Source: Actinomycetes bacterium (GTDB lineage Bacteria > Actinomycetota > CADDZG01 > JAHWKV01). From it: a DNA stretch of 5,607 nucleotides. Shown here piece by piece: positions 1-5,440 of the stretch. The stretch lies in contig JAJCYF010000227.1 in NCBI GenBank assembly GCA_029263035.1, positions 1 through 5,607 of the forward strand. The letters run 5' to 3'. Under the pieces are notes generated by a model. That model was given only the letters and a program-made list of their open reading frames with translations, was not told the origin of the DNA and searched no databases. Made by a program: the position numbers and the translations under genes. Position 1 is the first letter of the stretch; each line of letters starts with the position of its first letter.

Positions 1-441
1 CCTGAGTCGTTCACCCCGGACTTCTTCCGCGAGCAGATACTGGGCAGCGCTATGGGTCCGGCAGAGGCCGTGATCACCGGGGTCTCGGCTTACCTGACCG
101 CCGTCTTGTTGACCCCGTTTTCGGCTGCGCTGCTGGCCAACTTCTTTCTGCTTGCCAGAAACCCGCCGGCTCCGCAGGAGGCAATGGGCGGGAGGATGGT
201 GGCTCTGCGGCGGCCGGAGGATGAGGCGCCGGTTCCAACGGCCGCCCCGCCCGGAGACCCGGCTCCCGAAGCCGTCCCCGGAGACCCGGCTCCCGAAGCC
301 CCCGCCCCCGGAGACCCGGCTCCCGAAGCCCCCGCCCCGGCAGAGCCGGGTCCCGAAGCCGCTGCCCCAGCAGAGCCGGGTCCGGGCACCGATGCCTCAG
401 ACCCGCCGGGGGAGCCACCCGGACCGCCGACCCGGTCCTGA
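1..441 (+). CDS. C-terminal part of an integral membrane protein with a Pro/Ala/Glu-rich repeat tail (5' end outside window)
   Basis: The reading frame is open from base 1, so the ATG at 52 is probably internal and the gene starts upstream of the window. The visible 146 residues contain one clear hydrophobic segment at about residues 24-51 (it includes the stretch TAVLLTPFSAALLANFF), followed by ARNPP and a roughly 95-residue hydrophilic tail dominated by Pro, Ala, Glu and Gly. The last membrane helix with a short basic end loosely resembles the C-terminus of multi-pass proteins such as the glycerophosphodiester-phosphodiesterase membrane-domain family. That resemblance is weak and I do not assign a function. 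The tail holds five tandem 9-10-residue repeats (residues 85-129) and is probably disordered. The TGA stop lies 5 bp before the Nudix gene, which suggests cotranscription. High confidence that it is coding; low on identity. Confidence 0.75.
   Translation, partial: PESFTPDFFREQILGSAMGPAEAVITGVSAYLTAVLLTPFSAALLANFFLLARNPPAPQEAMGGRMVALRRPEDEAPVPTAAPPGDPAPEAVPGDPAPEAPAPGDPAPEAPAPAEPGPEAAAPAEPGPGTDASDPPGEPPGPPTRS
253..390 (+). repeat. Five in-frame tandem repeats (27-30 bp) encoding GDPAPEA-type units
   Basis: Units start at 253, 280, 310, 340 and 370. The first is 27 bp, the next three are 30 bp, and the last is degenerate. Units 1-3 share the core ggagacccggctcccgaagc exactly. Units 4 and 5 begin gcagagccgggtcc instead, encoding AEPGP in place of GDPAP. 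All lengths are multiples of three, so the frame is kept. The pattern is that of a recently expanded low-complexity protein tail, with the older, diverged units at the 3' end. Because the period is a multiple of three, other frames also stay open here and give spurious ORFs on both strands. Confidence 0.9.
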
Positions 442-446
442 GCCCG

Positions 447-848
447 ATGGATTCGATAACCGTCGGGGTTTCGGGAATCGTTGTGGAGTCGGGCAGGCTT
501 CTCCTCGTCCTCCGTGGCCGTGGGGTTTATGCCGGTTCCTGGTCGCTGCCCGGAGGCCGGGTACGCCCGATGGAGTTGCACCAGCAGGCGCTGATCAGGG
601 AGCTGGCGGAAGAGACCGGGCTGGAGGTGAAGGTCGGCCGACTGGCCGGGATCGCCGAGGCCATCGACCCCGCAGGCAAGTGGCACTACCTGGTGGTCAG
701 CTACTTCGTCCGGATAACGGGCGGCCGGTTGAGGGCAGGCGACGACGCGGCTGAGGTGCGCTGGGCGGCGAAGGACGATCTTCCAGGTCTTGAGTTAACG
801 CCCGGCCTGGAGGGCTACCTCGACCGGTTCGGTTGCTGGAACAACTAG
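447..848 (+). CDS. Nudix (MutT-type) hydrolase
   Basis: A 133-residue, single-domain Nudix protein. The Nudix box is complete at residues 37-59 and matches GX5EX7REUXEEXGU: G37, E43, R51, E52, E55, E56, G58, L59. E52, E55 and E56 are the expected Mg2+/Mn2+ ligands. Family members hydrolyse a nucleoside diphosphate linked to another moiety (for example oxidised NTPs, ADP-ribose or NADH). Substrate cannot be told from the sequence. The short length and the WSLPGG motif before the box fit the ADP-ribose pyrophosphatase/MutT-like group. The usual Gly before the first box Glu is Met42 here. The domain begins almost at the N-terminus (TVGVSGIVV), which supports the ATG at 447. There is no good Shine-Dalgarno sequence, so translation is probably coupled to the upstream gene, whose stop is 5 bp away. 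Expected to be cytoplasmic. Confidence 0.93.
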   Translation: MDSITVGVSGIVVESGRLLLVLRGRGVYAGSWSLPGGRVRPMELHQQALIRELAEETGLEVKVGRLAGIAEAIDPAGKWHYLVVSYFVRITGGRLRAGDDAAEVRWAAKDDLPGLELTPGLEGYLDRFGCWNN

Positions 849-857
849 CTCAAATCC

Positions 858-886
858 TTGCGCCGGCCGGCCGGTTCCAATAAATT
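858..886 (+). promoter_or_regulatory. Possible promoter for the D,D-carboxypeptidase gene
   Basis: In the 49-bp gap between the Nudix stop and the carboxypeptidase start, TTGCGC (858-863) and TAAATT (881-886) are separated by 17 bp. The match to the -35 consensus is 3/6 and to the -10 consensus 4/6. The -10 lies in a short A/T-rich patch that is also a small inverted repeat (CCAAT-AA-ATTGG, 877-888). A start site about 7 nt downstream would leave only a few bases before the ATG at 898, and no Shine-Dalgarno sequence is visible there, so a near-leaderless transcript is possible. This is inference from short motifs. Confidence 0.3.
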
Positions 887-897
887 GGCCACTCTCG

Positions 898-1932
898 ATG
901 TTTAGATCTCGCCTTTGCGTGGTACTTTCCACGGTTCTGCTGCTCCTCTGCCTGGCCCCGGCGGCCCTGGCTTCTGAGGCGTCCCCACCTCCTCCTCCGG
1001 ACACCACCATGCGAGCCGGAGTCCTGCTGGACATGGAGTCCGGCAACGTCCTGTGGGCCCGTGACGAAAAAGTCATCCGGGCGCCGGCCAGCCTCACCAA
1101 GGTCCTGACCGGCCTGGTCGCCATCGAAAACTCGGACCTCAACCAGCAGGGCGTCATCTCCAATGATGCTCGCACCGTTCCCGGCCAGCGGATGTTCGCC
1201 GAAGCGGGCTGGACCATGACGGTGCGCGACATGCTCTGGGGGCTGCTGCTGCAATCCGGCAACGACGCCGCCATCTCCCTGGCGGAGACGGTCAGCCCGG
1301 ACGGAACCGTCGAAGGTTTTATGCAGATGGCCAATGCCCGGGCCCGGGAGCTCGGAGCAACCGACAGCAACTTCGTCAACCCCCACGGCCTGGATGCACC
1401 CGGTCACCAGACCACCGCCCGGGACCTGGCGCTGATCACCTCCGCAGCCTTGCGCAACCCGACATTCGTCGACATGGTCGGCTCCAAGACGCACGTGGTC
1501 CCCTGGGGCGACGGTCAGGACCATCTGTTCATCAACCACAACAAGCTGCTCTGGAGGTACGCCGGCACGATCGGCGTGAAGACCGGCTTCACCAACGACG
1601 CCGGCAACTGCCTGATCTCCGCCGTGCAACGAGACGGGCGAACGCTGATCGCCGTGGTGATGGGCACCGGCAACCACTACGCCGAGTCAACCGCCCTGTA
1701 CGACTGGGGTTTTGCCAACCTGCCGGCGCTCCAGGCCCGCTCCACGTACTCGATCCGTCCCGACCTGACTCCCCAGAACGCCGAGATGGAGATCAGCAGC
1801 ACCCGTGATTCCGGGACTGCCGGCCTCGCCGCGGGCGTCCAGATCAAATACCTTGTTCCGGCGCTGGCCGTGGTATGCCTGATCGCCATGGGCATGGTGC
1901 GCCGGTACAGCCTGTACTTCTCCCGTACCTGA
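898..1932 (+). CDS. D-alanyl-D-alanine carboxypeptidase (PBP5-like, peptidase S11), secreted and C-terminally membrane-anchored
   Basis: The 344-residue product removes the terminal D-Ala from peptidoglycan pentapeptides, limiting the donors available for 4-3 crosslinking. Residues 1-25 form a signal peptide (R3 and R5, a Leu-rich core, then a likely cleavage site after ALA25). A Pro-rich linker at 30-34 follows. The penicillin-binding motifs are all intact: SxxK at S65-L-T-K68 (S65 is the acyl-enzyme nucleophile), SGN at 120-122 and KTG at 228-230. The catalytic domain ends near residue 275. The beta-rich PBP5 C-terminal domain seems absent: only about 40 linker residues remain before a single hydrophobic segment at about 317-335, followed by R337/R338, which fits a C-terminal membrane anchor with the enzyme outside the cell. 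The ATG at 898 places the signal peptide correctly. The next gene is convergent, so this is the last gene of its transcript. The name dacB is used for several members, but I cannot settle orthology. Confidence 0.95.
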   Translation: MFRSRLCVVLSTVLLLLCLAPAALASEASPPPPPDTTMRAGVLLDMESGNVLWARDEKVIRAPASLTKVLTGLVAIENSDLNQQGVISNDARTVPGQRMFAEAGWTMTVRDMLWGLLLQSGNDAAISLAETVSPDGTVEGFMQMANARARELGATDSNFVNPHGLDAPGHQTTARDLALITSAALRNPTFVDMVGSKTHVVPWGDGQDHLFINHNKLLWRYAGTIGVKTGFTNDAGNCLISAVQRDGRTLIAVVMGTGNHYAESTALYDWGFANLPALQARSTYSIRPDLTPQNAEMEISSTRDSGTAGLAAGVQIKYLVPALAVVCLIAMGMVRRYSLYFSRT

Positions 1933-1942
1933 CGCCTACCGG

Positions 1943-1976
1943 CCGCCGACGGACAGATCGTCTATCCCGTCGGCGG
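1943..1976. terminator. Hairpin between convergent genes, probable bidirectional terminator
   Basis: CCGCCGACGG (1943-1952) and CCGTCGGCGG (1967-1976) are perfect reverse complements. They form a 10-bp GC-rich stem with a 14-nt loop. The hairpin lies 10 bp after the carboxypeptidase stop and 18 bp beyond the stop of the convergent RDD-protein gene, exactly where a shared terminator is expected. There is no T-run on either side, so it is a non-canonical intrinsic terminator or an mRNA 3'-end-stabilising structure. High-GC actinobacteria often lack the U-tract. Confidence 0.6.
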
Positions 1977-1994
1977 TGAAACATGAGTCCGTGG

Positions 1995-2711
1995 TCACGC
2001 CATGTTGCTCGCTCCCACCCTCGGCATGCCGGCGACCGGGCGGGGCTGTGCAGCATCGTCCTGGATCACCATGGTGTGGGCCAGCTTTTCCACCGCCCGC
2101 TGACGGCGGGGGTCGAACAACGCGAACGCCCAGTCGATGAGCTGCAGGGGCCCGGAGAAGACCAGCGTCAGTCGCCGGATCACCACCTGGCCGAAGGTCG
2201 GCGCAATCCCTTCCTCGGTAACCACCCGTAGACCCATCATGGCCTTGCCCGGCCCTCGGCCGGCACGCCATTCCATGAACGTCAAACCCACGACCCACCA
2301 CATCATGCCCAAGGCGGCGGTGAATGCGGCGATAGCCTGAACTGCGTCGGTCCAATCCGGATCCCGCTCGGCGGCAACGTCGCCGGCGAGCTGGGCCAGC
2401 ACCCGGCCCGGGTCGCCCGCAAGGATCAGGGCGGCGGCCGCAGATACTCCCAGCAACACGAGAATCGGAATAGCGAAGTCGACCAGCGCGGCGGTGATGC
2501 GGCGCCCGATCGGTGCCGGCTGCAGGTTGTGGCCGGCTGCGAATGCCTTGGCGGCGTCGCGGGGCGGTCCCAGCCGCTCCAGTGTGGACCCCAGCTCGCC
2601 CGCCGCCTCCGCCTCCCGGACGTGTTCGGCGAACTCCGCGCTCAGTGCCTCCCGGCGCCGCTTCGGGCCGGAGGTCCATCGTTCAAACTCCTTCAGGTAG
2701 TTCTCGTTCAT
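1995..2711 (-). CDS. HAAS-like (DUF1700-type) plus RDD-domain membrane protein, partner of the adjacent PadR regulator
   Basis: A 238-residue, two-part protein. Residues 1-65 are charged and helical (LKEFERW, a REALSAEFAEHVREAE helix, then LERLGPPRDAAKAFA). This resembles the HAAS/DUF1700 signalling domain that is repeatedly encoded next to PadR repressors. Residues 67-218 are an RDD domain: IGRRITAALVDF with R70/R71 and D78, hydrophobic segments near 72-98, 122-146 and 176-199, the conserved GKAMMGLRVV at 155-164, and D193 with a DPRRQRAVEKLAHTMVI ending. RDD proteins are mostly of unknown function; some act in ion or osmolyte transport. The start is well supported: GGAGGAG (2725-2719) lies 7 nt before the ATG, and the ATG overlaps the PadR stop as ATGA, so the two are translationally coupled. 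I infer that the HAAS part relays a membrane state to PadR. The gene is convergent with the carboxypeptidase gene. Confidence 0.88.
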   Translation of the reverse strand: MNENYLKEFERWTSGPKRRREALSAEFAEHVREAEAAGELGSTLERLGPPRDAAKAFAAGHNLQPAPIGRRITAALVDFAIPILVLLGVSAAAALILAGDPGRVLAQLAGDVAAERDPDWTDAVQAIAAFTAALGMMWWVVGLTFMEWRAGRGPGKAMMGLRVVTEEGIAPTFGQVVIRRLTLVFSGPLQLIDWAFALFDPRRQRAVEKLAHTMVIQDDAAQPRPVAGMPRVGASNMA

Positions 2712-3061
2712 GACTCAGCTCCTCCGTTCAGCAGCCTCTCCATTCCGGACGCCAGGCGGCGCCACTCCGTGCGGAGCGCCTCGAGCCGGGCTTTGCCTCC
2801 ATCGGTGATCGAGTAGTACTTGCGGGGGGCGGCACGGCCCTCCGCCTCCCAGGAGGCCGTTATGTAACCGGCGTCCTCCATTCGGTGAAGTGCCGGGTAG
2901 AGGGTCCCCTCCTTGATGGCGATCGACCCGTTAGATGCACTCCCCAGCGAGGTCAACAGGTCATAGCCGTAGCGCTTGCGGGCATCGATCAAGGCCAGAA
3001 CCGCCAGCTCCATGGTGCCTCGGGAAAGTTCCCGCTGAATGCCCTCTTCGCCCGGCGCCAA
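2708..3061 (-). CDS. PadR-family winged-helix transcriptional regulator (TTG start)
   Basis: A 117-residue PadR repressor of the short type without the long C-terminal domain. The N-terminal wHTH shows the hallmarks: MELAVLALI (17-25), RYGYDLL (30-36), the recognition-helix region KEGTLYPALHRMEDAGYI (50-67), and the wing PRKYYSITDGGKARLEAL (79-96). A C-terminal helix probably dimerises. PadR dimers bind inverted repeats and release them when a ligand or partner protein binds. The TTG start at 3061 is chosen because a perfect AGGAGG (3074-3069) precedes it by 7 nt. The next in-frame ATG (residue 17) would cut into the first helix. It is the first gene of a two-gene unit with the HAAS-RDD gene (4-bp ATGA overlap), and a perfect palindrome stands just upstream, so autoregulation is likely. 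Its inducer is unknown. Confidence 0.94.
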   Translation of the reverse strand: MAPGEEGIQRELSRGTMELAVLALIDARKRYGYDLLTSLGSASNGSIAIKEGTLYPALHRMEDAGYITASWEAEGRAAPRKYYSITDGGKARLEALRTEWRRLASGMERLLNGGAES

Positions 3062-3081
3062 AACTGCTCCTCCTGTGTCTT

Positions 3082-3112
3082 ACCTAGTACCTTGTCTCAC
3101 AAGGTACTAGGT
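3082..3112. promoter_or_regulatory. Palindromic operator, probable PadR binding site
   Basis: ACCTAGTACCTTGT (3082-3095) and ACAAGGTACTAGGT (3099-3112) are perfect 14-bp inverted repeats with the 3-nt spacer CTC. The site lies 20 bp upstream of the padR-like start codon and 47 bp upstream of the divergent DUF6194 gene. It is an A/T-richer island in G/C-rich DNA. Its position in a divergent PadR control region, and the GTAC-containing arms, fit an operator for a dimeric (possibly paired-dimer) winged-helix repressor. It overlaps both candidate promoters, so one binding event could silence both transcripts. It is not a terminator: it lies between divergent starts, and the DUF6194 transcript should begin downstream of it. 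Confidence 0.82.
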
Positions 3113-3120
3113 TGTATATG
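3092..3120 (+). promoter_or_regulatory. Candidate promoter for the DUF6194 gene
   Basis: TTGTCT (3092-3097) and TATATG (3115-3120) are separated by exactly 17 bp and each match the sigma-70-type consensus at 4 of 6 positions. Transcription would start near 3127, giving a leader of about 33 nt. The -35 and most of the spacer lie inside the palindromic operator, so PadR binding should block it. Confidence 0.45.
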
Positions 3121-3129
3121 GCAAGTCAA
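3101..3129 (-). promoter_or_regulatory. Candidate promoter for the PadR/HAAS-RDD operon
   Basis: On the minus strand TTGACT (3129-3124, 5/6 match to -35) and TACCTT (3106-3101, keeping the conserved TA...T of -10) are 17 bp apart. The predicted start is near 3094, leaving a leader of about 33 nt that contains the AGGAGG ribosome binding site. The -10 and start site lie inside the operator, which fits autorepression. It overlaps the opposing promoter almost fully, so the two may also compete for polymerase. Confidence 0.45.
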
Positions 3130-3159
3130 GAGGAGGCGGAGGTTCGGTAGGCTTGGGGG

Positions 3160-3609
3160 ATGGATCAGCGTGAGGTGATCGATCAGATCACCGGCATGGG
3201 CGGCGTGGACGTAGTCGAAGCCGAAGGGGACTTCTACCTTTTCTACGATCCCCGGGACGGCCGGCCCGTGGATCACCGCTTCCCGTTTGCCACACTGGTC
3301 GCCGGCGACCGGCATGACCGGGCGTCGGACCTGGAGCGTAAGTCGGTCTACCGCCTGAACGTCGGCCTGGAACGAAAGGCCTACGAGTCGATGTTCGGCG
3401 CGCGCCCCTCCTGGCCGAAGGACGGCTTTGTGGTGGATACGGGCCACGACTACACCGTGCTGGACCGGCTGATGCCGCACCCGGTGTACTCACCACAATC
3501 GTGGGTCTGCGTTCTCAACCCGAGCGAGGAGACGTTCGAATCTCTCCGGCCGCTTCTGACGGCGGCCTACGAACGTGCCGCCCAGAGCTACACGAAGCGA
3601 TCGGGTTAG
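3160..3609 (+). CDS. DUF6194-family protein of unknown function
   Basis: A 149-residue soluble protein with no signal peptide or membrane segment. I recognise the pattern of DUF6194: an N-terminal helix, then GVDVVEAEGDFYLFYDP (15-31), HRFPFATLVAGDRHD (39-53), SDLERKSVYRLNVGLERKAY (56-75), FG (79-80), and DYTVLDRLMPHPVY with SWVCVLNPSEETF (97-126). The invariant-looking residues D57, R60, R65, N67, G69, P106, H107, P108, W115 and P121 are all present, so it looks intact and full length. No biochemical role is established to my knowledge. The ATG at 3160 is the earliest possible start, because an in-frame TAG lies at 3148-3150. A weak GGTAGG (3146-3151) is 8 nt upstream, while better AGGAGG and GGAGG sites (3131-3136, 3138-3142) are too distant. 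It is transcribed divergently from the PadR operon across a shared operator and converges with the kinase gene. Confidence 0.82.
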   Translation: MDQREVIDQITGMGGVDVVEAEGDFYLFYDPRDGRPVDHRFPFATLVAGDRHDRASDLERKSVYRLNVGLERKAYESMFGARPSWPKDGFVVDTGHDYTVLDRLMPHPVYSPQSWVCVLNPSEETFESLRPLLTAAYERAAQSYTKRSG

Positions 3610-3646
3610 TGCTGAACGGTGATGCTGATTCGAACCTGAACCGGTT

Positions 3647-5440
3647 CTAGCCTACGTAGAGCGTGGCTTCGGAACCCGGCCGGCGGTCGCTGCCCGACAG
3701 CGGGTCCTGCTCCAGGACGGGGTTTCCAGCGCAGGTCGCCGCTCCGCCGCCTGAGGTCTGAGCCGACACCTTCATCCCCAATGCCTCCAGCGCCCCCTTG
3801 GCCTCGGCGCAGGGCTTGCCCTTGAGGTCGGGCACCTTGAAGGGCTGGGGACCCTTGCTGACCGATACCTTGACCTCGGTGCCCTGAGGGTGGGGCTCCC
3901 CGCCTGCGGGCGTCTGACCTACCACCGTGCCGGTGGCAGCACCGTTGAACACCGACTCGGTCACCGGAACGAACCCCAGATCTCTCAGTTCCTTCTCCGC
4001 GGCATCGCCGGGCTTGCCGCCGAGGTTGGGAATAGGCAGAATCGCCGGGCCGTCGGAAACCACCAGCGTCACCAGCTCTCCGCTTTTGACCTGCTTGGGC
4101 GCCGGATCCTGACTGAGGACCTTGTCCACCGGCTCGATGCTGTTGCGGCGCTCGATGTTAGGGCTGATCGCCAGGTCGTTTTCGATGATCGCCGCCCGGG
4201 CCTGGTCCAGCTGCATGCCCACGACGTTGGGAACATCGCTCAGCTTGGGCCCCTGGCTCAGGGTCACGGCTACAGACCCGTCCTTGCGGGTCCACGAACC
4301 GGCTCCCGGCCTGGATGCGATTACCTCACCCGCAGGCACGTCGTCGGAGAAAGCTTCGGTGAAGTTGGCCTGCAGGCCCGCCTCGCGGATCCGCTCCTCC
4401 GCCACCGCCCGCGGCTCCCCCGCCAGCGAGGGGACCTGGGTCGGACCCAGATAGATACCTCCGCCGGCCAGTGCCAGCACCAGTACCGCCAACAAAGCCC
4501 AGCGTTTCCACGATTTCTTCTTTTTCACCGGGGCATGGCGGACGACGGTTTCGACGTTCTCCGGGCCCGCTTCGGAGGTGAACTCCCCGGTCAGCTCCGC
4601 CAGTGGCGGGGCTTCGGGCAGCCCTGAAATCGCCGACGCCAGGTCCTTGCGCATCTCCGCCGCCGACTGATACCGGTCCTCGGCCTTCGGCGCAGTCGAC
4701 CTGGCAACCACCCGGTCGAGGATCTCCCCCACCTCGGGCACCAGCGTCGAAGGGGCGGGTACCCGCGAGTTCAGGTGGTCCTGCAGGACCTTCGCCGCGT
4801 CCCCTTCGAACGGCAGCGAGCCGGTCAGCAGCTCGTAGAGCATGCAGCCGGTGGAGTAGAGGTCGGTCCGGGGGTCCACCCGCTCTCCCCGGGCCTGCTC
4901 CGGGGCGACGTAGGCAACCGTGCCCAGCATCCCGCCGGTGAGCGCTGCGTTCTCAACCGCCCGTGCGATACCGAAATCTGCGACCTTGACCCGGCCGTCG
5001 GTGGCCACCACCACGTTCTCCGGCTTGATGTCCCGGTGGATGACGCCCTTGTCGTGGGCGGCGGCCAGCGCCCCCAACACCTGTCCGGTGACCTGAGCCG
5101 CCTGGCGCGGCGCCAGCCGCCTGGCCTGGGACAGGACCTGCCGCAGGTTCTTGCCGCGGACGTACTCCATGACCATGTAGTAGGTGTCGTTCTCCTGGCC
5201 CCAGTCGTGCACCTGCACCACGTTGGGGTGCGAGATCCGGGCCACCGCCTGGGCCTCCGCCTTGAAGCGCTCGACGAAGCCCGGCTGGATGGCCAGGTCG
5301 AACGGGAGCATCTTGATTGCGATGGTGCGGCCGAGGACCGAGTCCCGGGCGCGGAAGACGTCGCCCATGCCGCCCGAGCCGATCCTACCGGCGATGACGT
5401 AGCGGCCGGCTACCTCCGAGGGAGCTTCAACGTGTCTCAT
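3647..5440 (-). CDS. Transmembrane Ser/Thr protein kinase with four extracellular PASTA domains (PknB-type)
   Basis: The 597-residue kinase has an intact Hanks-type domain at about 12-272: Gly-rich loop GSGGMGDV (21-28), catalytic K43, alpha-C E62, HRDIKPEN (135-142, catalytic D137), DFG (155-157), activation loop with T168 and T174, and APE (179-181). An acidic juxtamembrane stretch follows, then a KKKK cluster (306-309) and one membrane helix (about 313-332). The extracellular part has four PASTA repeats at about 334-397, 400-464, 467-530 and 533-597. PASTA domains of PknB/PrkC kinases bind muropeptides or lipid II, and the kinase then controls growth, division and wall synthesis. Length is close to Mycobacterium PknB (626). 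PASTA 4 has two Cys (C544, C570), the only ones outside the membrane. The ATG overlaps the upstream stop (ATGA), so translation is probably coupled. No pknA, rodA, pbpA, phosphatase or FHA gene is visible, so I do not assign the symbol pknB. Confidence 0.96.
   Translation of the reverse strand: MRHVEAPSEVAGRYVIAGRIGSGGMGDVFRARDSVLGRTIAIKMLPFDLAIQPGFVERFKAEAQAVARISHPNVVQVHDWGQENDTYYMVMEYVRGKNLRQVLSQARRLAPRQAAQVTGQVLGALAAAHDKGVIHRDIKPENVVVATDGRVKVADFGIARAVENAALTGGMLGTVAYVAPEQARGERVDPRTDLYSTGCMLYELLTGSLPFEGDAAKVLQDHLNSRVPAPSTLVPEVGEILDRVVARSTAPKAEDRYQSAAEMRKDLASAISGLPEAPPLAELTGEFTSEAGPENVETVVRHAPVKKKKSWKRWALLAVLVLALAGGGIYLGPTQVPSLAGEPRAVAEERIREAGLQANFTEAFSDDVPAGEVIASRPGAGSWTRKDGSVAVTLSQGPKLSDVPNVVGMQLDQARAAIIENDLAISPNIERRNSIEPVDKVLSQDPAPKQVKSGELVTLVVSDGPAILPIPNLGGKPGDAAEKELRDLGFVPVTESVFNGAATGTVVGQTPAGGEPHPQGTEVKVSVSKGPQPFKVPDLKGKPCAEAKGALEALGMKVSAQTSGGGAATCAGNPVLEQDPLSGSDRRPGSEATLYVG

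Noticed and set aside
253..390. Regular repeats considered as a CRISPR array
   Set aside because: Units are directly adjacent, without unique spacers, and lie in frame inside a protein-coding gene.
90..754. Long open frames on both strands across the repeat region (152-754 plus, 90-686 minus)
   Set aside because: The 27-30 bp period keeps all frames open. These frames run through the Nudix gene, whose complete motif fixes the true frame.
863..874. CCGGCCGGCCGG self-complementary run after the Nudix gene
   Set aside because: A short GC-rich palindrome of this kind is expected by chance in such DNA, and there is no loop or T-run for a terminator.
850..1677. A 275-residue minus-strand frame opposite the carboxypeptidase
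   Set aside because: It is antisense to a gene with signal peptide, SxxK, SGN and KTG motifs. Its protein shows no recognisable motif and is an effect of G/C-rich third positions.
1936..2679. A 247-residue minus-strand frame over the RDD gene
   Set aside because: Arg/Gly-rich, low-complexity translation in another frame of the HAAS-RDD gene, which has a strong ribosome binding site and recognisable domains.
3632..3647. GAACC-TGAACC-GGTTC inverted repeat between the DUF6194 and kinase stops, considered as a terminator
   Set aside because: The stem is only 5 bp, there is no T-run, and it runs into the kinase stop codon. Too weak to call, although some termination signal is expected in this 37-bp convergent gap.
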